The position numbers were made by a program, and so were the translations under genes. The notes beneath the pieces are model-generated. The model saw only the letters and a list, made by a program, of their open reading frames with translations, was not told the origin of the DNA and did not search any database. Positions 58,775 through 64,000 of a DNA stretch of 64,000 nucleotides are shown here, piece after piece; position 1 is the first letter of the stretch, and every line of letters begins with the position of its first letter. This DNA is from Caulobacter flavus (lineage in GTDB: Bacteria; Pseudomonadota; Alphaproteobacteria; Caulobacterales; Caulobacteraceae): NCBI RefSeq assembly GCF_003722335.1, contig NZ_CP026100.1, positions 2,578,001 through 2,642,000 of the forward strand, read 5' to 3'.

Positions 58775-58788
58775 CTAATTTCGATTAA
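58775..58788. promoter_or_regulatory. Candidate CtrA box upstream of flhA
   Basis: CTAATTTCGATTAA resembles two TTAA half-sites, spaced six bases, 72 bp before flhA ATG. Spacing and the first half-site (CTAA) deviate from TTAA-N7-TTAA. flhA is a CtrA-controlled class II gene in Caulobacter. Confidence 0.4.
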
Positions 58789-58859
58789 GGAGATGGCGGG
58801 CCGCTCCAAATCGCTCCAAGCGGAACGGTCCGAGATCCAAAACAGCAGCAAGGCTTTCC

Positions 58860-60977
58860 ATGGCTGACGCCGCCGCCCCCAAGGCCGCCTCCTCGATCCC
58901 CAGCGCCAAGTCGCTGTGGGAGGGGATCCTGCGCGGCGAGATGGGCCTGGCCGTCGGCGTCGTGGGCATCATCGTCCTGCTGATCCTGCCGGTGCCGCCG
59001 GCGCTGCTCGACATCCTGCTGGCCGTGTCGCTGACCGGCTCGGTGCTGATCCTGATGACGGCGGTGCTGATCAAGAAGCCGCTGGAGTTCACCTCTTTTC
59101 CGACCGTCCTGCTGGTCGCGACCCTCTATCGCCTGGGCCTCAACATCGCCTCGACCCGCCTGATCCTGGGCAATGGTCACGAGGGCGGCCACGGGGCCGG
59201 CGCGGTCATCGCCGCCTTCGGCAACCTGATGATGCAGGGCAACTTCGTCATCGGCGTGATCATCTTCATCATCCTGGTGGTGGTGAACTTCATGGTCGTC
59301 ACCAAGGGTTCGGGCCGCATCGCCGAAGTGGCCGCGCGCTTCACCCTGGACGCCATGCCGGGCAAGCAGATGGCCATCGACGCCGACCTGTCGACGGGCC
59401 TGATCGACCAGGACACGGCCAAGATCCGCCGCAAGGAGCTGGAGCAGGAAAGCACCTTCTTCGGCGCCATGGACGGCGCCAGCAAGTTCGTGAAGGGCGA
59501 CGCCGTCGCCGGCCTGATCATCACCGGCATCAACATCGTCGGCGGCATCCTCATCGGAGTGGTGCAGCACAAGGTGCCGATGGGCGAGGCCGCCTCGACC
59601 TATACCCTGATGACCATCGGCGACGGCCTGGTCAGCCAGATCCCGGCCCTGATCATCTCGATCGCCGCCGGTCTGGTGGTGTCGAAGGCCGGCGTCGAGG
59701 GCAGCGCCGACAAGGCCCTGACCACCCAGCTGGCCATGAACCCCGTCGCGCTGGGCATGGTGTCGGCCTCCTCGGGCGTCATCGCCCTGATCCCCGGCAT
59801 GCCGCTGCTGCCGTTCGCCGGCCTCGCCGTCGGCGCGGGCTACCTGGCCTATCGCCGGGCGCAGCAGGCCAAGCTGGCCCCCGCCAAGGAGGCCGCCGAG
59901 GCCGCCGCGGCGGCCGCCGCCGCGGCTCCGGCCGAGCCGGAAGAAGAGCCGATCAGCGCGGCCCTGGCCATCGACGACGTCAAGATCGAGCTGGGCTACG
60001 GCCTGCTGACCCTGATCAACGACCTGGAAGGCCGCCGCCTGACCGACCAGATCCGCGCCCTGCGCAAGACCCTGGCCACCGAGTTCGGCTTCGTCATGCC
60101 GCCCGTGCGCATCCTTGACAACATGCGCCTGGCCAACCAGGGCTACGCCATCCGCATCAAGGAGATGGAGGCTGGTCTCGGCGAAGTGCGCCTGGGCCAC
60201 CTGATGGCCATGGACCCGCGCGGCGGCCAGGTGGAGCTGCCTGGCGAGCACGTGCGCGAGCCCGCCTTCGGCCTGCCGGCCACCTGGGTCGCCGACGACC
60301 TGCGCGAGGAGGCGACGTTCCGCGGCTACACGGTCGTCGATCCGGCCACGGTGCTGACCACGCACCTGACCGAGATTCTCAAGGAGAACATGGCCGACCT
60401 GCTCTCCTACGCCGAGGTGCAGAAGCTCCTGAAGGAGCTGCCGGAAAACCAGAAGAAGCTCGTCGACGACCTGATCCCCGGCGTTGTCAACGCCGCCACC
60501 ATCCAGCGCGTGCTGCAGGCCCTGCTCAAGGAGCGCGTCTCGATCCGCGACCTGCCGCAGATCCTGGAAGGCATCGGCGAGGCTGCCCCGCACACCGCGT
60601 CGGTCACCCAACTGGTCGAGCAGGTGCGCGCCCGGCTGGCCCGCCAGCTGTGCTGGGCCAACCGTGGCGAGGACGGCGCCCTGCCGATCATCACCCTGTC
60701 GGCCGACTGGGAGCAGGCCTTCGCCGAAGCCCTGATCGGGCCGGGCGAGGACAAGCAGCTGGCCCTGGCCCCTTCGCGCCTCCAGGACTTCATCCGCGGC
60801 GTGCGCGACACATTCGAGCGCGCCGCCCTGCAGGGCGAGTCGCCCGTGCTGCTGACCAGCCCGGGCATCCGTCCCTACGTCCGCTCGATCATCGAGCGCT
60901 TCCGCGGCCAGACCGTGGTGATGAGCCAGAACGAGATCCATCCCCGCGCCCGCCTGAAGACGGTGGGGATGGTCTAG
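58860..60977 (+). CDS. flhA: Flagellar type III export gate protein FlhA
   Basis: The product has 705 residues from ATG 58860 (AAGG upstream). The N-terminal half has about eight TM helices (VGVVGIIVLLILPVPPALLDILLAVSLTGSVLILMTAVLI is TM1-2) and the FHIPEP signature region SFPTVLLVATLYRLGLNIASTRLIL plus GRIAEVAARFTLDAMPGKQMAIDADLS. A Glu/Ala linker at about 345-365 leads to the cytosolic domain, ending IHPRARLKTVGMV. It forms the nonameric export gate in the MS ring. Followed by an inverted repeat and convergent genes. Confidence 0.95.
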   Translation: MADAAAPKAASSIPSAKSLWEGILRGEMGLAVGVVGIIVLLILPVPPALLDILLAVSLTGSVLILMTAVLIKKPLEFTSFPTVLLVATLYRLGLNIASTRLILGNGHEGGHGAGAVIAAFGNLMMQGNFVIGVIIFIILVVVNFMVVTKGSGRIAEVAARFTLDAMPGKQMAIDADLSTGLIDQDTAKIRRKELEQESTFFGAMDGASKFVKGDAVAGLIITGINIVGGILIGVVQHKVPMGEAASTYTLMTIGDGLVSQIPALIISIAAGLVVSKAGVEGSADKALTTQLAMNPVALGMVSASSGVIALIPGMPLLPFAGLAVGAGYLAYRRAQQAKLAPAKEAAEAAAAAAAAAPAEPEEEPISAALAIDDVKIELGYGLLTLINDLEGRRLTDQIRALRKTLATEFGFVMPPVRILDNMRLANQGYAIRIKEMEAGLGEVRLGHLMAMDPRGGQVELPGEHVREPAFGLPATWVADDLREEATFRGYTVVDPATVLTTHLTEILKENMADLLSYAEVQKLLKELPENQKKLVDDLIPGVVNAATIQRVLQALLKERVSIRDLPQILEGIGEAAPHTASVTQLVEQVRARLARQLCWANRGEDGALPIITLSADWEQAFAEALIGPGEDKQLALAPSRLQDFIRGVRDTFERAALQGESPVLLTSPGIRPYVRSIIERFRGQTVVMSQNEIHPRARLKTVGMV

Positions 60978-61030
60978 GGGGAGTGGACGAGCCGATTTCG
61001 GGTTACGCCCGTTGCGGACCTTCCCCATGC

Positions 61031-61167
61031 TCCCGTCATTCCCGCCCTTGTGGCGGGAAGCCCTCTTTCAGCCGCAAGGGCGGTAGGGGCGGATCGCTGG
61101 CGATCCGCTTGCCTCTCACCTGTCAGCTGAACCAGGGGTTCCCGCCACAAGGGCGGGAATGACGGGA
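61031..61167. repeat. Perfect long inverted repeat between flhA and GNAT gene
   Basis: Arms 61031-61059 and 61139-61167 are exact 29-bp reverse complements (begin TCCCGTCATTCCCGCC). The 79-bp interior carries its own GGATCGC/GCGATCC hairpin at 61091-61106. The whole region would fold into a long cruciform or a strong bidirectional terminator. The gap 60978-61274 holds nothing else recognisable. Confidence 0.85.
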
Positions 61168-61274
61168 GGTTTGGAGAGGCCGCGGCCGCTTCCCACCCAC
61201 GGCTGACAGCCCGCCCGCTTCCAAGGTGCGTCAGGGCGCCGCTGGGGCGCGAACTACGTTAGGACGGTCGCGTT

Positions 61275-61769
61275 CTAAGCCCCGAACGCCGTGTGATAGG
61301 TGACCGCGCCGCGCGGCGGGCGGCCCTTGAAGACCAGCCGCTGCAGGTAGGGCGAGGACTCGCCGCCGTAGGTCAGGGCCTCGTCGGCCACGAAGCCGAA
61401 CCGTTCGTAGTACTTGGGCGAGCCCAGCAGCACGCAGCCCGCCGCGCCGCGCGCCTCCAGTTGCTTCAGGCCTTCGTGGATCAGGGCCTGGCCAAGGCCC
61501 GTGCCTTGCTGGTCCGGCGTCACCGACACCGGGCCCAGGCCGTACCAGTCGCCGGACGAGACCTCGATGTCGACCGGCGAGAAGGCGATGTGGCCGACGA
61601 CCTGATCGTCGACCTCGGCCACGAGCGACAGAGACAGCGCGCCGGCCGCGCGCAGGGCCGCGACGATCAGGGCCTCGGTCTGGCTGCTGTAGGGGCGTCC
61701 GAGGAAGGCGGCCGAGGTCACGACGCCGATGGCGGCGACGTCTTCAGGACGTTCGGGGCGGATCGGCAT
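61275..61769 (-). CDS. GNAT-family N-acetyltransferase
   Basis: The product has 164 residues from ATG 61769. Acetyl-CoA binding motif A is LGPVSVTPDQQGTGLGQALIHEGLKQLEARGAAGCVLLGSPKYYERFGF (Q/R-x-x-G-x-G/A present). It belongs to the YhbS-like group of GNAT proteins (GHIAFSPVDI, then FGFVADEALTYGG). Substrate unknown. Three bases after the AAA gene on the same strand, so the pair is co-translated. Confidence 0.82.
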   Translation of the reverse strand: MPIRPERPEDVAAIGVVTSAAFLGRPYSSQTEALIVAALRAAGALSLSLVAEVDDQVVGHIAFSPVDIEVSSGDWYGLGPVSVTPDQQGTGLGQALIHEGLKQLEARGAAGCVLLGSPKYYERFGFVADEALTYGGESSPYLQRLVFKGRPPRGAVTYHTAFGA

Positions 61770-61772
61770 GGT

Positions 61773-62306
61773 TCAGGCTTCCAGCGTGGCGATAACGAAG
61801 TCGGCGCGGGCGGCGACCGAGGTCCTGGGCAGCACGACGACCTCGTAGTCGAGGGCGGGCAGGGCGGCTTCCAGGCGTCCGTACTCTTCCAGCGCCGCGT
61901 CGAAGCCGTGGCGGCGTTCGGCGTCGGCGACGTGGATCTCGGGCCAGGGCGGGGCCAGGAAGACCCGGCGATGATAGCGGTGGGCGCGGTCCAGCGCCCG
62001 CAGCGCGGGCTCGCCGGTGGCGGCCTCCAGCGCGCTGGCGGCATCGACCAGGCCCCGGTCGAAGAACACCCAGCCGTGGGGGCCGCGCGCGGCCTCGCGA
62101 TCGGCCAGGGCCAGCTCGACGGCGCGGCGGGCGAAGGCGGCGGGATCGATCCAGGGCAGGACGCGGTCGTCGGGGCCTTGCGCCTCGCGCACGATCCGGC
62201 GGCCTGGCTCTTCGACGACGGCGTAGCCGCGCGCGGCCAGCTCGGCCAGCAGGCTGGACTTGCCGCCGCCCGAGCAGCCGGTGATCAGGACGAAATTGTC
62301 GGCCAT
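61773..62306 (-). CDS. AAA/P-loop ATPase (AAA_28, NadR/kinase-like)
   Basis: The product has 177 residues from ATG 62306. Walker A GCSGGGKSS at 10-18, GYAVVEEPGRRIVREAQ, then VFFDRGLVDAASALE (DRG Walker B-like) and HRRVFLAPPWPEIHVADAERR. This pattern belongs to the AAA_28 group of small P-loop proteins, whose members are predicted nucleotide or metabolite kinases. No other domain. It forms a two-gene unit with the GNAT protein; 27 bp downstream of the 58-aa gene. Confidence 0.75.
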   Translation of the reverse strand: MADNFVLITGCSGGGKSSLLAELAARGYAVVEEPGRRIVREAQGPDDRVLPWIDPAAFARRAVELALADREAARGPHGWVFFDRGLVDAASALEAATGEPALRALDRAHRYHRRVFLAPPWPEIHVADAERRHGFDAALEEYGRLEAALPALDYEVVVLPRTSVAARADFVIATLEA

Positions 62307-62333
62307 GGATCGTCCTCCGGCCGGCTTGTGAAC

Positions 62334-62510
62334 CTAGCGGGTCATCCAGGGGCGCGACTTGCCGGTCGGCGCTGCGGCGTCGGCCTTGTCGACCTTGCCG
62401 CTGGAGGCCTTGGGCCCGTGGCCATGGCGGCCCTGGGCGGCCTTCTTCAGGCGCAGGGCGCGCTGCATCGGCGTTTCGTTCGGCGGGGCGTCGTTGGTCT
62501 CGTTGCTCAT
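62334..62510 (-). CDS. Small basic hypothetical protein, 58 aa
   Basis: A 58-residue frame from ATG 62510 to TAG 62334, too short for many gene callers: MSNETNDAPPNETPMQRALR, then LKKAAQGRHGHGPKASSGKV, and KSRPWMTR at the end. It is disordered-looking and basic, with a conserved look (MQRALRLKKAAQ helix, SRPWMTR end) that I associate with small alphaproteobacterial proteins of unknown role. Codon use has strong G/C third positions like its neighbours, and it sits between genes on the same strand with no overlap. Confidence 0.6.
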   Translation of the reverse strand: MSNETNDAPPNETPMQRALRLKKAAQGRHGHGPKASSGKVDKADAAAPTGKSRPWMTR

Positions 62511-62548
62511 CGCCGCGCTTTAGCACGCCGCGACGCCCCGCGTCCCGA

Positions 62549-62983
62549 TTAGTGACCTCCAGATCTGTCGGGATGGGGGATCTTCGCCACGTCGGCGGCG
62601 GTCACCGGCTTAGCGTAGGCGTTGCCGAAGCGGGTGCGGACATAGGTGACGACCTGCGCGATCTGCTCGTCGTCCAGAGTGCCGGCGAAGGGCGGCATGC
62701 CGCCCTGGCCGCGCACGACCACCATGGAGACGTAAGGCGCCGCGGCCAGCTTCGGATTGCCGGCCAGCGGGGGAATCGTCCCCGCGCCGGTTCCTCCCCT
62801 GGCGTCGGCCATGTGGCAGGCCTGGCAGACGGCCTCGTAGACCTGCTGGCCGGTGACGGGCTTTTGCACGCGCACCACGCCGCCGCCGGTGTCGCCGCCG
62901 GGCGGGGCCTGGGCGACGGCGGGGATGGCGCAGGCGAGCGCGGCGGTCAGGGCCGACGCCGCGACGAGAACGGAACGGGTCAT
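62549..62983 (-). CDS. Periplasmic class-I c-type cytochrome
   Basis: The product has 144 residues from ATG 62983. Signal peptide about 1-25 (MTRSVLVAASALTAALACAIPAVAQA). Heme attachment at CQACH (Cys53, Cys56, His57); the distal ligand is probably Met96 in GGMPPFAG. The rest follows the small mono-heme cytochrome c pattern (VYEAVCQACHMADARGGTGAGTIPPLAGNPKLA). It starts two bases after the stop of the flavin amine oxidase, so the two are co-expressed and probably exchange electrons. Confidence 0.88.
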   Translation of the reverse strand: MTRSVLVAASALTAALACAIPAVAQAPPGGDTGGGVVRVQKPVTGQQVYEAVCQACHMADARGGTGAGTIPPLAGNPKLAAAPYVSMVVVRGQGGMPPFAGTLDDEQIAQVVTYVRTRFGNAYAKPVTAADVAKIPHPDRSGGH

Positions 62984-62985
62984 GC

Positions 62986-64000
62986 TCAGGCCTCCAGGGC
63001 GCGCTTGTGCAGGCGGGTGATGGCGTCCAGCGACGAGAGCAGGGCGCCCTCCATCCAGCAGCCGACGTAAGACGCGTGCTCGCCGGCCAGCACGATCCGC
63101 CGGTCCATGGCCACAAGGGTCTGGTAGTGCTGCTTGCGGGTCTGCTCGGTCCAGCGGGCGCAGCAGCCCAGCGCCCAAGGGACGCGGCTCCAGGCCACCG
63201 AGGCCCCGCTGGCGAACTCTTCGCGGTAGCTTTTCGGGTGCAGCACCGAGCCCTGCTGCAGGGCGACCTCGATCCTCTGGTCGGGCGTCATGCCGGCCAG
63301 GCGATAGGCCCCCATCTCGCGCGCGAAGGCGCCCAGCAGCACCGCCGGCCCGTTCCCGAACAGATTGTTGTTGGGATAGGAGATCAGGGCGATCTCCTGG
63401 TCGGTGAAGCTGTGGCCGCCGTAGATGGAGTCTTCCTCCTCCCAGAACCGTCGCTTCATCTCCAGGCCGATCTTCACCTGGCCGGAATAGGGCACGGCCT
63501 TGATGGCGGCGGCTAGGTCGTCGCTGATCTCGCTGTCGATCTGGCCGAGGATCGACAGCGGTATGGTGCAAACGCACCAGTCTGCCTTGACGGTCTCGAC
63601 CTTGCCGTTAGCGGTGTCGGCGAAGGTGACGGCCACGCCCTTGTCGTTTTGGGCGATCTTCGTGACCTTGGCGTTGAAGGTGACCATGCCCTCGACCTGC
63701 CTGGCGAAGGCCTTGCCGATCATGTCCATGCCGCCGACCGGCTGGAACATGGTGGTCTGCATCTCGTGGCCCATGAAGAAGGCCATCGAGGTCCAGACCT
63801 GGGGATCGAGCACGTCGTGCAGGGCGTAAAGGTCGGACGGGACCGGCGCGCCGTCGACCCCGCCGCCGGGCGGCCGGTCGTAGCCCCGGTGGGCCGAACT
63901 GCGCAGGCCCTTGGCGTAGCGGTAGTCGCCGTCGAGCATGCCCCAGCCCTTCAGGGCCTCCAGCAGCTTCTCGCGGTCCTCGGGCGTGACCGCGTCGTCC
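62986..64000 (-). CDS. Flavin-containing amine oxidase/dehydrogenase (3' part; runs off the window)
   Basis: The last 338 residues or so are visible; the frame is open to base 64000. Substrate and FAD region: FMGHEMQTTMFQPVGGMDMIGKAFARQV, WCVCTIPLSILGQID, and the C-terminal FAD block TLVAMDRRIVLAGEHASYVGCWMEGALLSSLDAITRLHKRAL (typical GEHxSxxxGWMEGAxxSG). This is the monoamine oxidase superfamily. The N-terminal GxGxxG and any Tat signal lie beyond the window. With the cytochrome c gene directly after it, it may pass electrons to cytochrome c rather than oxygen, as described for nicotine oxidoreductase with CycN. Confidence 0.82.
   Translation of the reverse strand, partial: DDAVTPEDREKLLEALKGWGMLDGDYRYAKGLRSSAHRGYDRPPGGGVDGAPVPSDLYALHDVLDPQVWTSMAFFMGHEMQTTMFQPVGGMDMIGKAFARQVEGMVTFNAKVTKIAQNDKGVAVTFADTANGKVETVKADWCVCTIPLSILGQIDSEISDDLAAAIKAVPYSGQVKIGLEMKRRFWEEEDSIYGGHSFTDQEIALISYPNNNLFGNGPAVLLGAFAREMGAYRLAGMTPDQRIEVALQQGSVLHPKSYREEFASGASVAWSRVPWALGCCARWTEQTRKQHYQTLVAMDRRIVLAGEHASYVGCWMEGALLSSLDAITRLHKRALEA

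Noticed and set aside
58785..61028. Very long open frame (over 700 codons) on the strand opposite flhA
   Set aside because: High G+C leaves antisense frames open. The translation is rich in Gly, Arg, His and Gln with no recognisable domain, while flhA is unmistakable on the plus strand. The same applies to long antisense frames over fliF, flgK, fliK and the pot/puu genes.

Overview
The window is G+C-rich alphaproteobacterial DNA. It is most likely from Caulobacter or a very close relative. The evidence is the gene order flgL-flgK / fliK-flgD-flgE-sciP-fliF-fliG-fliH(flbE)-fliN-flbD-flhA, the presence of SciP and FlbD, and neighbours such as ftsEX and several TonB-dependent receptors. No rRNA, tRNA, prophage or CRISPR array was seen.

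Layout. 1-3.3 kb: the end of a TonB-dependent receptor, a secreted pectate lyase and an unusual soluble MCP/Cache protein. 3.3-21.4 kb: a large polyamine (putrescine) locus. It holds three class-III aminotransferases, a GntR regulator, two aldehyde dehydrogenases (puuC- and gabD-like), two glutamine-synthetase-like gamma-glutamylpolyamine synthetases, a potFHIG uptake system, puuD and puuB. Together these import putrescine, gamma-glutamylate it, oxidise it to gamma-glutamyl-GABA, release GABA and feed succinate semialdehyde to the TCA cycle. A parallel transaminase route is also encoded. 21.4-30.3 kb: an SdpR/SdpI-like pair, a TPR-sulfotransferase, a TonB receptor, an amino-acid permease and a secreted amidohydrolase. 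30.3-34 kb: a TetR regulator, a Rieske oxygenase and a PYROXD2-like flavoprotein. 34-45 kb: housekeeping genes, namely prephenate dehydrogenase, hisC-type aminotransferase, chorismate mutase, ftsEX, an acyltransferase and mnmA. 45.3-61 kb: the flagellar cluster (hook, junction, MS ring, switch, export gate and their regulators). 61-64 kb: GNAT and AAA genes, a 58-residue protein missed by length cut-offs, and a c-type cytochrome next to a flavin amine oxidase that runs off the edge.

The most unusual feature is non-coding. Palindromic G-rich repeats of at least two main families fill the gaps. Family A copies lie inside the polyamine operon, and their last bases form the Shine-Dalgarno sequence of several downstream genes. 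Family B copies sit mostly at convergent gene ends. Two family B copies (near 3.2 and 14.6 kb) are each interrupted by the same 104-bp, low-G+C element. It is identical over at least its 100-bp core and is flanked by exact 15-bp direct repeats that are the palindrome itself. Precise excision would restore the palindrome, which is good evidence for a small mobile element that targets this repeat. Other points of note are an orphan antitoxin-like gene at 18.4 kb, paired TGTGATCRCA operators around the GntR gene, and a perfect palindrome in front of the SdpR-like gene. All functional calls rest on reading the translated sequences by eye; no database search was possible.
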